Notes under the pieces: model-generated
The model's database searches: none
Told to the model about the DNA's origin: nothing
Seen by the model: the letters and a program-made list of their open reading frames with translations, nothing else
Made by a program: the position numbers and the translations under genes
In this document: positions 36,882-46,618 of the stretch, in pieces
Position numbering within the stretch: position 1 is the stretch's first letter
How the letters are laid out: each line of letters starts with the position of its first letter
Source: Methanosarcina acetivorans C2A
Lineage (GTDB): Archaea; Halobacteriota; Methanosarcinia; Methanosarcinales; Methanosarcinaceae
Length of the DNA stretch: 64,000 nucleotides
Assembly (NCBI RefSeq): GCF_000007345.1
Contig: NC_003552.1
Coordinates: 5,394,001 to 5,458,000, forward strand
Reading direction: 5' to 3'

Positions 36882-39299
36882 TCAGGCCTCCTTGCAAAGT
36901 CTCTTGAGGTTAGTTGGCTGTGCAGAGACATCGAATTTGATCTTCGGACCGGAGATGATCTTCTTTCTCTTCCAGTCAATTTCCCAGCCCTGTTCTGCCT
37001 CGAGCCTCTTGAGGAGCTCTTCACGCTTGGCGAGCGGGAGGTCAGCCTCATTCCTGACGAACTTCCACCAGTCTTCGGGCTCTACACCAAGGTATTTCTT
37101 GGAAAGCTCCATCCAGTGAGTCAGCTTTATGGACCTGCCCATGTTGTTGTCTGACGGGCGTATGCAGGCTTTTGCCATCATCGGGAGTGCTTCCTGCCAG
37201 GTTTCTGCGGTGGTCAGGAGGAATTCAGGTGCTGGTGGGATGTTCATCTCTGAACCGTCTCTGGCATCAAAGACTTTCCACTTGTCTTCTTCATAGGTCT
37301 TGGCAATCAGGGCTCTCCTGTACTTGGAACTGTGCGGGCCGAGCACTGCCGGAATTCCGTATATGTTGCATCCGGTACCGATTGAAGCAGCCTTCTGTGA
37401 GTATGCACCCCAGGCAAGTCCGCATGCACCCACACGATTGAGAGTGTAGTCTGCAACTTCTGCAAGGTTTCCTGCCAGGGTCCTCTGGGCAAAGATTCCG
37501 GCAACTTTTTCAGCGGCTCCAGTAATGTGTGCATTGGACACACAGGAACCGGTGTTAAGCAGTCCACCGCCTGAGAATGTACCCGGGTACCTTTCATAAA
37601 GGGTCTTGCCGTCATCGTCCTTGTACATACCAATGTCCATTGCGGAACATCCGCTCACCACCACGAGATAGTTCCTCTTCAGGAATTCTTCGGCAATGTT
37701 GTAGACATCCTTGGTACCTGCCGGATAGTTCGGACATCCGATGATTGCGATGATACCTGGAGTAGTTCCCATAACGAGGTTCAGACCTTCTGCCCTGATT
37801 TCTGCGTCACTTGCCTGTCCTCTGCCTGATCTGACCCATCCTTTCTCTTCGCTGATGGATTTCTGTGCAGCCTTCTCAAGCACATTCAGGATTGGAATTT
37901 CCTTCTTACAGACCTGCTCGCAGCGGCGGCAGCCGATACATACATCGTGAAGGGCTTCAAGATACTCGTAGCTTCCCTTAGCTGCATATTCCAGGGCTTC
38001 CGGGATATCGAGTTCTTCCGGACATGCCAGCATGCATTCTCCACACTTGACACACTTGTCGATGTATACCTTGAATTCCTCGTCAGTCGGGATTGCTGTA
38101 ATACCTTCCGCATCACGGATTGGAGCCATTACTTCGGCAATCTTCGGGATGAGTTCTCCGAGTTTATCATAATCCAGCATCACACAACCCGGAATTGCTC
38201 CTGACTTGATCTCCTCAACTATTGAGTCCACGTCAGCATCCGTACGGTCCGGCAGGCCCATCATGATCTTTTCGTTTGATGCGATCACAGGGATCTTGAG
38301 TTTCATAGATTCTGATAAGACATCGCCGCGGACGCACTGCTCGTCCACAACAATGACGTCGGGCATTCCGGAGCGGATAACCTTCAGTTCTTTTGCCAGA
38401 GACCCTACGATCTTTGCGTACGGAGCTCTCCTGTCGGCTTCCTTGTACCTGGTCATGTCGAATGCGGTACAGCAAAGTCCAGCGATTTCCATCTTGTCGG
38501 TCAGATTATTTTCTTCCATGTAGTCCATGATGTATGTTACACCGGCTACGTTGTGCCCGATTGCAACAATTAGGGGCTTGGACTTATCAATAGATCCCAT
38601 GCCGATTTCAATAAGCGGGGCTTCGGGATCAGCTTTCGGGAAGTCATATGCTGAGACCTGAGCGATATCGGAGACTTCCATCCCAACGTGGTCAAGGCTG
38701 CCGCTGAAAAGGGCTTTTGAATCATAGTCAATTTCTGCGCTTTCCTGGCCTGCGTGGATGGTTGCAAGGAGCTGGGTGAGCTGTTCTTCGACATACTCCA
38801 TCGGGGCTCTGCATTCTCCGAGGGTCTTTGGGCTCAGTCCTGTGCAGATTGTGACGTTCGGGGTCAGGACGTTTGATTCCCCAAGGTTAAGGGGGAGATC
38901 TTCACCAAAGACTTCAATTACATGGTCAAGCAGGTGGCGACCGTGGGCAGCGTGGCAGGCTGTACCTGTAATTACACGAAGGAAAAATTCTCTCCCGGTT
39001 TGTCCGGCCATGTCAATACCACATGCCCCTCTTTTGTTTCCGGAGAGGTCACATGGTCCATAGGTACAGTAACAGCACTGGTCACACATAGGGGTCAGGA
39101 CAGGTTCGTAGCGGTCAAGAAGAAGCAAGTTCCAGCTTCTGTAGGATGCCAGACCTGCCATAGCAGTGGGGCCCATCGGACCTAACTCTTTTGCTTTTTC
39201 TTCAGCAGCCTCCTTTGCTGCCCCTACAATATTATTAATAGTGATCTGAACGGATTCCAGATCTTCTATAGAAAAACTCCCGGTAGTTAGTTTGCTCAT
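36882..39299 (-). CDS. cdhA3: CO dehydrogenase/acetyl-CoA synthase alpha subunit, solitary (CdhA3)
   Basis: 805-residue CdhA, the nickel-iron CO dehydrogenase subunit of ACDS. N-terminal cysteine motifs [12 protein letters not shown] and RGACGID bind the B/D clusters. The middle carries two ferredoxin-type sites ([12 protein letters not shown] and [14 protein letters not shown], about 415-480). The second half contains C-cluster segments such as [21 protein letters not shown] and GACGLAWGA. Full length with no break. No cdhB, C, D or E gene follows. M. acetivorans has an orphan cdhA3 (MA4399, by memory) reported to influence expression of the complete cdh operons rather than replace them. A strong aggaggt precedes the start. 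Confidence 0.93.
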   Translation of the reverse strand: MSKLTTGSFSIEDLESVQITINNIVGAAKEAAEEKAKELGPMGPTAMAGLASYRSWNLLLLDRYEPVLTPMCDQCCYCTYGPCDLSGNKRGACGIDMAGQTGREFFLRVITGTACHAAHGRHLLDHVIEVFGEDLPLNLGESNVLTPNVTICTGLSPKTLGECRAPMEYVEEQLTQLLATIHAGQESAEIDYDSKALFSGSLDHVGMEVSDIAQVSAYDFPKADPEAPLIEIGMGSIDKSKPLIVAIGHNVAGVTYIMDYMEENNLTDKMEIAGLCCTAFDMTRYKEADRRAPYAKIVGSLAKELKVIRSGMPDVIVVDEQCVRGDVLSESMKLKIPVIASNEKIMMGLPDRTDADVDSIVEEIKSGAIPGCVMLDYDKLGELIPKIAEVMAPIRDAEGITAIPTDEEFKVYIDKCVKCGECMLACPEELDIPEALEYAAKGSYEYLEALHDVCIGCRRCEQVCKKEIPILNVLEKAAQKSISEEKGWVRSGRGQASDAEIRAEGLNLVMGTTPGIIAIIGCPNYPAGTKDVYNIAEEFLKRNYLVVVSGCSAMDIGMYKDDDGKTLYERYPGTFSGGGLLNTGSCVSNAHITGAAEKVAGIFAQRTLAGNLAEVADYTLNRVGACGLAWGAYSQKAASIGTGCNIYGIPAVLGPHSSKYRRALIAKTYEEDKWKVFDARDGSEMNIPPAPEFLLTTAETWQEALPMMAKACIRPSDNNMGRSIKLTHWMELSKKYLGVEPEDWWKFVRNEADLPLAKREELLKRLEAEQGWEIDWKRKKIISGPKIKFDVSAQPTNLKRLCKEA

Positions 39300-39386
39300 T
39301 TGAGCTTTACCTCCTAAATTTGTTTAAAGTCGACTTCGCCATGGTGGTTGCAATTCTGAGATGTGGCAGATCCTTAATGATTATAC

Positions 39387-39397
39387 ATTATATATTT
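39387..39397 (-). promoter_or_regulatory. Probable TATA box of cdhA
   Basis: On the minus strand the sequence reads AAATATATAAT, about 90 bp before the cdhA start codon. Transcription would begin near 39362, giving a leader of about 60 nt. Confidence 0.5.
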
Positions 39398-39435
39398 TGC
39401 CGTCTGCTTTAAAGTTGCAACCGTTTAAATCAAAG

Positions 39436-39542
39436 CTTACGCAGTTGAAGGTAAAAATCAAATACTCTGGCGTTGTGGTTTAAGTTTATTTTTATGTTGA
39501 TGAAAGTTCCATACCATTGACCACTCTGTTAATCTGCGTAAG
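39436..39542. repeat. 107-bp element with 9-bp inverted ends
   Basis: cttacgcag at 39436-39444 and its complement ctgcgtaag at 39534-39542 bound a non-coding A+T-rich core. The left end continues ttgaa and a matching cttacgcagttga occurs alone at 36738. It could be a MITE or a trimmed insertion-sequence end. No target duplication is obvious. Confidence 0.45.
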
Positions 39543-39731
39543 TTATGCACTTTATATATTAAATTTGTGGATATATATAATTTATGTTATAAAATTTTCA
39601 TTATTTATTAGCGAAGAACGAAGAAGCGTCCAATACTGTTTTCACAAAAAATATCGGGCAAAAACTCGATTGAGAAGATTTTTACAGAACCAAAAAAGAA
39701 GTGGTCTTTAAAAAAGGGAGAACAGAAGTTC

Positions 39732-40151
39732 TCAGCTCACCCTTATTGTAACGTTCATTTCCGGAACGTCTTTTACAGTGAAAACGTAAGTTCCCGGATT
39801 ATTAAAGGTATAACTATAAGGAACACTGTAAGCCATTTCCTGATCAGGGAAGAGTCCATCTTCACTTACCAGGACATAGGTTCCCTGCCTTTTGCCACTC
39901 CACCAGGAGACCGTATCCCCTGTCAGAATATCCAGTTCGGAAGGTCTTGTTACATTATAATACTCAAGGCGGACAATATGCTCCTTTCCATCAGAAACAA
40001 CATTTTCCTGCGGTACGTTTTCCTGTGATTCCGTTACTGCGGCTTCTGAAGCAGCAGAGTCATCTGTCCCGGACCCCGCATCCTCCTCGGCACAGCCGGA
40101 AGCAAACAAAAACACAAATACCAGAAGTAAAACCAGAATTTTCCCTTTCAT
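39732..40151 (-). CDS. Small lipoprotein with cupredoxin-like domain
   Basis: 139 residues from the ATG at 40151, chosen because GGTGAG lies six bases upstream. A signal peptide ends in the lipobox FASGC (Cys near residue 20). A Ser/Glu-rich linker and a beta-rich domain with YNVTRPSELDILTGDTVSWW and YSYTFNNPGTYVFTV follow, resembling plastocyanin/azurin-like folds. The His and Cys copper ligands are not evident, so it may be a non-metal variant. Probably anchored outside the membrane. Function unknown. Confidence 0.7.
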   Translation of the reverse strand: MKGKILVLLLVFVFLFASGCAEEDAGSGTDDSAASEAAVTESQENVPQENVVSDGKEHIVRLEYYNVTRPSELDILTGDTVSWWSGKRQGTYVLVSEDGLFPDQEMAYSVPYSYTFNNPGTYVFTVKDVPEMNVTIRVS

Positions 40152-40398
40152 GAATCTCACCATCTTTTAGTCTGTATTTATAAGATAATTTATATTCATT
40201 ATCTTTTTGATAGATTTAAGAGATTAGTGAGAAAAAAACAGAAAGAAGATAGGAAGGAAAAAGAGGAGATGCAGATAGTCGTGAGGGAGAAAAACGAAGA
40301 ATAGACAAAGAGTAAACAAAGAGTATCCGGAAAGAATTAAAGAATAAATAAAAAGAGATGAAGAATAACCAGAAAATGGATAAAAAATAAGAATTTAC

Positions 40399-40469
40399 GT
40401 CCCGACTGAGACTTGAACTCAGGTCTAAGGCTCCGCAGGCCTCAAGGATATCCACTACCCTATCGGGAC
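40399..40469 (-). tRNA. tRNA-Arg (anticodon GCG)
   Basis: On the minus strand the acceptor arms GTCCCGA and TCGGGAC pair fully. The T arm is CTGAG-TTCAAGT-CTCAG. The anticodon stem GAGGC/GCCTT encloses loop CTGCGGA, giving anticodon GCG. CCA is not encoded. There is no intron. Confidence 0.9.
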
Positions 40470-40642
40470 GCAAGCGAGCACCACTGATAAGCACATTCTA
40501 GAATATAAACTTTGTTACTCAAAAGACAACTGGACCTGCAACGCATCCGGCGATTTTTCTCAGAAAATACAGGGAAAAAAACCTATTTCCACGGCTTCAA
40601 TATCAATAAAGATTAAATGCAACAAGCTCTTTTTTATAATTT

Positions 40643-41827
40643 ATGTCGATGACCATAGGCCTTGCAGGAAAGCCCAATGCGGGCAAATCCACTTTCTTCA
40701 AAGCTGCTACCCTCGCAGATGTTGAAATTGCAAATTATCCATTCACAACTATCAACGCAAACCACGGCGTCACATATGTCAGGGCGGAATGTCCCTGTAA
40801 AGAGAAAGAAAAAACATGCGGGAAGTGTGTGGACGGCGTCAGGCTTGTTCCTATAGATATCATTGACGTGGCAGGGCTTGTGCCGGACGCCTGCAAAGGG
40901 AAGGGACTCGGAAACACTTTTCTGGACGAGCTCCGACAGGCCCAGGCAATAATTCATGTCGTAGATGCCTCAGGCGGGACGGACGCCGAGGGCAACCCTG
41001 TAGAAATAGGAGACCACAACCCGCTTGATGATGTGGCTTTCCTGAACAGGGAAATTACCATGTGGCTTTATGGAATTCTGGAAAGGAACTGGGTAAAGCT
41101 TTCCAGAAAAATACAGGCTGAAGGGTTAAAGCTTGAGATCGTGATTTCGGAACAGCTCGCAGGAGCAGGGATAAAAGAATCTCACGTAAACGCAGCCTTG
41201 ATCGACACCGGGCTTGCAAGGGTGGATCATGTTAAATGGACTGAAGAAGACATGATCCGGCTCTGCGACGCGATGAGGGAGATCAGCAAACCCCTGCTTA
41301 TTGCTGCAAATAAGGCAGACATTGCCCCGCGAGAAAACCTGGACAAACTCAAAGAACTTGACAGGATAGTAGTCCCTACGAGTGCAGCTGCCGAACTGGC
41401 TTTGAAATCCGCGGCAAAAAGCGGGATAATCAGGTATGCACCCGGAGACAGAGACTTTGAGCTGCTTACAGAAGACCTTACAAAAGCCCAGAAGAAAGGG
41501 CTTGAGGCCATCCATAAAGTGATTGAACGGCTTGGCACCACCGGGGTTCAGGGATGCATAAACAGGACGGTCTTTGAACTTCTGGATCTCATTGTAGTAT
41601 ATCCCGTAGAAGACGAAGGAAAATGGTCCGACAAAGTAGGGAATATGCTTCCGGACGCTTATCTGATGAAAAGAGGTTCTACCTGCCACGACCTTGCATA
41701 CCAGATCCATACCGAAATAGGAGACCGTTTCCTGTATGCGGTAGATGCAAGGACAAGACTCAGGCTCGGGGAAAAGCATGAACTGAAAAATGGAGACGTA
41801 ATCAAGATCGTATCTACTGCAAAATAA
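40643..41827 (+). CDS. YchF/OLA1-type ATPase/GTPase
   Basis: 394-residue Obg-family P-loop protein: [17 protein letters not shown] (G1, about 6-22), [17 protein letters not shown] (G3 and switch II), a base-recognition region ANKADIAP (about 226), a coiled-coil insert, and a C-terminal TGS domain near 315-392. An inserted [13 protein letters not shown] four-Cys knuckle near residue 52 is typical of archaeal members. These proteins associate with ribosomes and translation. The transcript may be leaderless or nearly so, since no strong ribosome binding site lies before the ATG. Confidence 0.85.
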   Translation: MSMTIGLAGKPNAGKSTFFKAATLADVEIANYPFTTINANHGVTYVRAECPCKEKEKTCGKCVDGVRLVPIDIIDVAGLVPDACKGKGLGNTFLDELRQAQAIIHVVDASGGTDAEGNPVEIGDHNPLDDVAFLNREITMWLYGILERNWVKLSRKIQAEGLKLEIVISEQLAGAGIKESHVNAALIDTGLARVDHVKWTEEDMIRLCDAMREISKPLLIAANKADIAPRENLDKLKELDRIVVPTSAAAELALKSAAKSGIIRYAPGDRDFELLTEDLTKAQKKGLEAIHKVIERLGTTGVQGCINRTVFELLDLIVVYPVEDEGKWSDKVGNMLPDAYLMKRGSTCHDLAYQIHTEIGDRFLYAVDARTRLRLGEKHELKNGDVIKIVSTAK

Positions 41828-41951
41828 CTTGCTGGAAAACGGGCTTAAAAAAGTTTGAAAGCCCGAGAACACAGGATGAACAAAATAAAAAGACCGAACC
41901 AGTAAATAAGGAGTACCGGGCCACTTAAGGCACTTTTAGAAGGAATACTCA

Positions 41952-42626
41952 ATGGACCTGCTTTCTTTTGGTCATCCTCTCTACGAGAGGTTCCTGGCCT
42001 GGCAAATAACGAGGTCAACTACAAAGACCCCGGCGCATGTAGCTATTATACTTAAGGAAACCGATCTACTTGAACCGAAAGGGATGGAAAAACTCCTTTC
42101 TGCACTCCTCATATTCAAAAGGTATAATGTAGAACTCGTGAGCATTTATGTAGATATCCTTAAGGCTGAACAGCCACTTAAAACCGAGCTTGCGTCAACG
42201 CTTGGAACTAGCATTGAAGAAATCTTCACATGCCTCTCTTCCGAAACAGGATATAAAATACACGGCCTTGAAGGGGAAGTAAAGAGCAGCCGACAGGGTA
42301 AAGATTTTTTTGTATATGTATCACTCGGTTTCGGAGGACGAGGGGAAATCACAAGGGCTGTACTCTCAATTCTTGAAGAAGTTAAGACGGGAAGCGTCAG
42401 CCCGGAAGAAGTTGACGAAAAAATGCTTGAATCCCATCTCCTTGTCAAGCACGAACCCGACATAATGATCCGTTCGGGCGGGCAGAAGCTTTCGGACTTC
42501 CTTGTCTGGCAGTCCGTATATTCGGAACTTTATTTTACGGACGTCAACTGGAAAGATGTACGAAGAATAGACCTTTTGAGAGTAATAAGGGATTTCCAGA
42601 AGAGGCAGAGAAGGTACGGAAAGTGA
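41952..42626 (+). CDS. Cis-prenyltransferase-like subunit lacking the catalytic Asp (NgBR-like)
   Basis: 224 residues of the undecaprenyl-diphosphate synthase fold. The C-terminal half is well conserved: PDIMIRSGGQKLSDFLVWQ and YSELYFTDVNWKDV (about 170-205). The N-terminal catalytic motif HVAIIMDGNGRW is replaced by HVAIILKETDLL, with no Asp, and the FSTENW region is also lost. Non-catalytic partners of this sort (Nus1/NgBR) exist in eukaryotes, and a heteromeric cis-prenyltransferase has been reported in Methanosarcina mazei for glycosyl carrier lipid synthesis. This is probably the accessory subunit. The next gene starts six bases after its stop. Confidence 0.8.
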   Translation: MDLLSFGHPLYERFLAWQITRSTTKTPAHVAIILKETDLLEPKGMEKLLSALLIFKRYNVELVSIYVDILKAEQPLKTELASTLGTSIEEIFTCLSSETGYKIHGLEGEVKSSRQGKDFFVYVSLGFGGRGEITRAVLSILEEVKTGSVSPEEVDEKMLESHLLVKHEPDIMIRSGGQKLSDFLVWQSVYSELYFTDVNWKDVRRIDLLRVIRDFQKRQRRYGK

Positions 42627-42632
42627 GAGGAG

Positions 42633-43160
42633 ATGGAGTTCGGAGATAAACCCTCCCATTATGTTGTGGTGGTCTGCCCTAAATGCCGGCAGCATGTCCA
42701 GATAACCGAAACTGGGAAGAAAACTCTCAGGTGCCAGCACTGCGGAGCGCTCCTGAAGGCACGAAAACTCAGAATATTCGGCTCTTTCGAAGAATTATCC
42801 GAAGCTGTAAACTTCAGGACGTGCCTGCAGGCTGAGCTTTCCGGAAAAGGAAAAGGGACTTTTTTCCTGGAATCCTCTCCTGAAGAAGCTGAAAGCCCAG
42901 GCTCCGGAGATCAGTCCGGGAAAAAAACAGTCCATTCCGGAACCAGAGCTTCTTCTGGAAAAACAGCTGCCAGAAAAGACCCGAAATCAATCCTCAAAGA
43001 GATCCTTACGGCGTCGGATGGGAAAATAGGAATTGAAGAGTTTCGTGAGAAGGCTGTGGAAAAAGGGATCAGTCATGAGAAATTTGATACAATCCTGGAA
43101 AAACTTCTGGAAACAGGGGAGCTTTATTTTCCCGAACCTGGAATTGTAAAGCTTGTATAA
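42633..43160 (+). CDS. Zinc-ribbon protein (DUF1922/DUF5817-like)
   Basis: 175 residues. The N-terminus holds a CPKC...CQHC zinc ribbon (about 15-38), then a linker rich in Ser/Gly/Lys (about 75-115), then a small winged-helix-like domain (about 118-172, EILTASDGKIGIEEFREKA). AGGAGATGG serves as the start signal. Six bases separate it from the prenyltransferase-like gene, so they form an operon. Archaeal proteins with this ribbon are unstudied; nucleic-acid binding is plausible. The gene's last codons are repeated downstream in tandem. Confidence 0.65.
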   Translation: MEFGDKPSHYVVVVCPKCRQHVQITETGKKTLRCQHCGALLKARKLRIFGSFEELSEAVNFRTCLQAELSGKGKGTFFLESSPEEAESPGSGDQSGKKTVHSGTRASSGKTAARKDPKSILKEILTASDGKIGIEEFREKAVEKGISHEKFDTILEKLLETGELYFPEPGIVKLV

Positions 43161-43253
43161 CTTATGAGTACCGGAGCTGTAAAACTTGTATAACTTATGA
43201 GTACCAGAGCTGTAAAGCTTGTATAATTTATGAGTACCGGAGCTGTAAAGCTG
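43146..43253. repeat. 33-bp tandem repeat carrying the 3' end of the zinc-ribbon gene
   Basis: Three copies (43146, 43179, 43212) and a 9-bp partial (43245). The first copy contains the last codons (VKLV) and stop of the gene. Each following copy keeps the same frame and stop, because 33 is a multiple of three. Differences are at one to two positions per copy. Confidence 0.9.
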
Positions 43254-43757
43254 GCACAATACGATATCCGAATTTAGTACAAGCTGACTGATTATACTGC
43301 TGAAACCTTTATTGAGAATTTATACTGCCTTACACTGTCACATTAAATAAGTGGGAGAACCATAAAAGAAAAAGTTAATAATGAGAGGGTTAAAAGACTT
43401 TTGCTGTCGGAAAAAATTCTCTTTTCCGGGATTTTCAGCAGCAGTTATTATGAAGTTGAGCGAGACAAACTTATATTAAGTACTAAAAGATTTACTATTA
43501 ATTGACTATTTAAAAGAAGGATTTAATCCTTTTTGATCAATCGAGAAATAGCTAATTATATTCAGGGATAATTATATGAACCCGTACTCATGGGGAATCC
43601 CAACATGAGCTAGGGAAACTGCTTACCGAAACCTATTGAAACCACTTAATACTCATTGAGACCGGTACAGAATGCTTTAATATGCGGTCTTTATGGTTTC
43701 ATCACGATTATCCGTAAAGTTCACGGAATTGATACAGGGTATAACGGTGTTATAGAC
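43254..43757. other. Spacer before nrpRI
   Basis: About 500 bp, A+T-rich around 43330-43570, with TATA-like tatttaaaag near 43506. The regulator frame is open back to 43656, but the residues before 43758 do not resemble the family. No gene is seen. Confidence 0.45.
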
Positions 43758-44732
43758 ATGATGGATCCGCAAATCGAGCGAAAACTTATTGAAATCATGA
43801 GGGTGATTCACGAAAGTGACAAACCTATAGGTGCCCGGGCAATAGCTGACGAATTAAACAACCGGGGCTATGATATAGGAGAGAGGGCTGTCCGCTACCA
43901 CCTGAGGATCCTGGATGAGAGAGGGTTTACAAACAAACACGGGTATGCCGGGCGTACGCTTACGGATCTTGGAGAAAGCGAGATGAATGATGCCCTCATA
44001 GGGGACCGTTTTGGTTTTGTAATATCCAGGATAGAAGAAATGGCATTCCGAACCACTTATGACCCTGAAACAGATAAAGGAGATGTCGTGGTAAATATCT
44101 CTTATTTTGACAAAGACGATTTCGAAACTGTTGTTGATTTAGTTTCGTATACGGCCCACGCAGGGTATATGATAAGCCCGAGGGTAAGAATCTTCGAAGA
44201 GGACTCGGAATCCGAAATTCACCTTCCCCCCGGAAAAATAGGAATAGCTACCGTATGCAGCGTCACTTTTGACGGACTTCTCCTGAAAGCAGGCATTCCC
44301 GTAGAACCCGCCTACGGAGGGATCCTCCAGATAGAAAACAAGAAACCATCACGTTTCCTTGACCTGATCTCCTACAGCGGGACCTCCATTGACCCGATAA
44401 AGATTTTCATGAATCGGACTCCTACCTCCGTCCTTGAGGTCCTTGAAAAAGGAGATGGAAAAATCCTTGCCAATATGCGGCAAATAAATGCCTCCGCTTA
44501 TGATACGGCAAAAGGAATTATGAAAAAGGCAGAAAAAGTGGATCTGGCGGGCTGCATCACCATAGGAGAAATCGATGAGTTCTTACTTGGGGCTCCGGTT
44601 GAAACTGGAAAGTTCGGGGTTGCCGTAGTCGGAGGAATTAACGGGATCTGCGCTCTTGAGGAAACAGGGATCGAGATCGAAACAAACCCGATTTCCATGA
44701 TGCTTGACTACCGGACAATGTCAGAGATATGA
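43758..44732 (+). CDS. nrpRI: NrpR-type nitrogen repressor with HTH (NrpRI)
   Basis: 324 residues. Residues 1-70 are a winged helix (KPIGARAIADELNNRGYDIGERAVRYHLRILDERG, read as two pieces). The rest is one NrpR (DUF128) effector domain with GIATVCSVTFDGLLLKAGIP and GFVISRIEEM motifs. NrpR represses nif, glnA and glnK operons and is released by 2-oxoglutarate. In Methanosarcina the DNA-binding protein NrpRI and a second protein NrpRII carry one effector domain each; this one has the HTH, hence NrpRI. No nitrogen genes are nearby. Confidence 0.85.
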   Translation: MMDPQIERKLIEIMRVIHESDKPIGARAIADELNNRGYDIGERAVRYHLRILDERGFTNKHGYAGRTLTDLGESEMNDALIGDRFGFVISRIEEMAFRTTYDPETDKGDVVVNISYFDKDDFETVVDLVSYTAHAGYMISPRVRIFEEDSESEIHLPPGKIGIATVCSVTFDGLLLKAGIPVEPAYGGILQIENKKPSRFLDLISYSGTSIDPIKIFMNRTPTSVLEVLEKGDGKILANMRQINASAYDTAKGIMKKAEKVDLAGCITIGEIDEFLLGAPVETGKFGVAVVGGINGICALEETGIEIETNPISMMLDYRTMSEI

Positions 44733-44764
44733 GCAGCAAAATACTTAGAATGTGAGGCCGGCAG

Positions 44765-45427
44765 ATGCTCAGACTGACAGTGCTGTACGATAACGAAGCT
44801 TGCCCTGGTTTTACAGGAAGCTGGGGATTTTCGGCTCTTCTTGAAACCGGCAAAGAAATCCTCCTTTTCGACACAGGATGGGATGGAACTCTGCTTCTAA
44901 AGCATATGGAGAAAATTGGTATCAACCCCACCTGTATAAGTAAGCTTGTCCTTTCCCACCAGCACTGGGACCACATAGGAGGTTTGCCTGAACTTCTTTA
45001 CGCAAATCCCGGACTTACCGTATATGTCCCTTCATCTTTTTCAAAGAATCTCAAAAGGGAAATTCGGAAGAGGGCTGACCTTGTAGAAATAAAGGAAGCC
45101 ACGGAGATATCCGAAGGGATCTGGAGCACGGGAGAACTTGGAGATAAAATAAAAGAGCAGTCCCTTGTCCTGAATACGGAAAACGGATCCTATGTGCTTA
45201 CAGGCTGCGCTCATCCGGGAATTGAGGCAATTATGGATGCTGCCCTTTCCTGCGGGAAGATTAAAGGGATTCTTGGAGGACTGCATGATAGCGAGAGATT
45301 TGAGCGGCTTAAAGAAATGGAACTGATAGCAGCCGGACACTGCACAGTACACAAGGAAAAAATAAGGAATGCTTTTCCGTCTAAATATACGGAAACGCGA
45401 GCTGGCATGCGCTTTGAACTCCACTGA
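44765..45427 (+). CDS. Metallo-beta-lactamase-fold hydrolase
   Basis: 220 residues. The motif SHQHWDHIGG (about 63-72) matches HxHxDH with a Gln in the second position typical of the dihydropterin/RFA-P synthase-like branch. GCAHPGI (about 147) and GGLHDSE (about 177) supply further metal ligands, and AAGHCTVHK closes the fold. Homologues in methanogens are annotated as 7,8-dihydropterin-6-yl-methyl-4-(beta-D-ribofuranosyl)aminobenzene 5'-phosphate synthase-like, but the substrate here is not proven. It follows nrpRI by 32 bp. Confidence 0.75.
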   Translation: MLRLTVLYDNEACPGFTGSWGFSALLETGKEILLFDTGWDGTLLLKHMEKIGINPTCISKLVLSHQHWDHIGGLPELLYANPGLTVYVPSSFSKNLKREIRKRADLVEIKEATEISEGIWSTGELGDKIKEQSLVLNTENGSYVLTGCAHPGIEAIMDAALSCGKIKGILGGLHDSERFERLKEMELIAAGHCTVHKEKIRNAFPSKYTETRAGMRFELH

Positions 45428-45874
45428 GTGAAAATTAAAAGGAAGATGCTTTTTTTCAAAAATATCCTGTTTTCAAACAAATTTTTCCGACAATAATTTC
45501 TTCCCAACAATATTTCCCTTTCAAAAATGATTTTTTAAAAAAACCATTTTTGACAAAGGAATTAATGTAGTTGTAATCTCTATGGTAATCCCAATATTCG
45601 GGCCCCTCAACTTCATACTTAAATTTAAAAAGAGGAGGAGGAGACCCTTTGGGGACGGATGATTAGAAATACAATGGCTTCCAACAAGAATAAGGATTTT
45701 GTGCAGATAACTGGAAATCAGACCGGGTAGACCGGACTGCCGGAACAATCTGATTTTAGAGTTATTTCTGCCGAATAGAGTTCAGATAAATGTATTTTGA
45801 ATGGCTACTTCTTAAGATACGGAGAAAGGAAGAGGGGAAACCGTATCTGAAATGAGATTAAGGGAGAAAAACCG
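45428..45874. other. Spacer before sufC
   Basis: 447 bp with T-rich tracts (45449-45545) that could terminate the upstream gene, and no gene. The sufC ribosome binding site is weak (gggag, about 10 bases before the ATG). Confidence 0.45.
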
Positions 45875-46618
45875 ATGCTGAAAATAGAAGATCTGACTGT
45901 AGAGGTTGACGGAAAAACATTACTCCATGACGTGAACCTCGAAGTTGAAAAAGGGTATACAAATGTGCTTTTCGGCCCGAATGGAGCCGGAAAGTCAGCC
46001 CTCATGAGGACAATCATGGGCTTTAGCGAGTACAGGGTTGTAAAAGGCAGGATACTCTTCAAAGGAGAAGATATTACCCATCTTCCGATTGATGAAAGAG
46101 CCCGCCTCGGGCTGGGCATCATGATGCAGCGCCCGCCTGATATGGCAGGAATTAAACTGAAGGACCTTGTAAAAGTAGCATCGAAAGGAAAAAAGGACCC
46201 TGAAACCCTTGCCGAAAATCTTGACATGAAGCGCTTTCTGGACAGGGATGTAAATGTGGGTTTTTCAGGTGGAGAAATCAAGAGATCCGAACTTCTCCAA
46301 CTATCAGCCCAGAACCCGAGCCTCTACCTTCTGGACGAACCTGAGTCCGGAGTAGACCTCGTAAGCATCGAACAGGTCGGAATGACAATAAAAGAACTGC
46401 TTGAAGAAGGCCTGGAATGCCCCGGAGAGAGGTGCAAAAAAGGGAAATCGGCCCTTATCATTACCCATACAGGCCAGGTTCTGGACTATGTACAGGCAGA
46501 CAGAGGGTATATTCTCTGTAACGGAACGGTCATGTGTTCGGGAAATCCTATGAAAATGCTGGAAGAAATAAAAAACAAAGGGTACCAGGAGTGCATAACA
46601 TGCAAACTGATGAAATGA
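45875..46618 (+). CDS. sufC: SufC, Fe-S cluster assembly ATPase
   Basis: 247-residue ABC ATPase. Walker A GPNGAGKSALM (about 35-45), the Q-loop region, signature FSGGEIKRSE (about 130), Walker B LYLLDEPESGVD (about 150-161) and His switch ITHTGQ. Together with SufB it assembles [Fe-S] clusters. It is the first gene of a two-gene operon with sufB, overlapping by 19 bases. Methanogens with many Fe-S proteins commonly keep only SufB and SufC. Confidence 0.92.
   Translation: MLKIEDLTVEVDGKTLLHDVNLEVEKGYTNVLFGPNGAGKSALMRTIMGFSEYRVVKGRILFKGEDITHLPIDERARLGLGIMMQRPPDMAGIKLKDLVKVASKGKKDPETLAENLDMKRFLDRDVNVGFSGGEIKRSELLQLSAQNPSLYLLDEPESGVDLVSIEQVGMTIKELLEEGLECPGERCKKGKSALIITHTGQVLDYVQADRGYILCNGTVMCSGNPMKMLEEIKNKGYQECITCKLMK

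Larger units (their letters stand above)
39300..39731. other. cdhA promoter region and adjacent insertion-like element
   Basis: 432 bp. It contains the cdhA TATA box, a 107-bp element with short inverted ends (listed), and no gene. Confidence 0.5.

Noticed and set aside
39517-39711. 64-residue plus-strand frame upstream of the lipoprotein gene
   Set aside because: It is A+T-rich with no ribosome binding site or family similarity, and lies partly across the inverted-end element.
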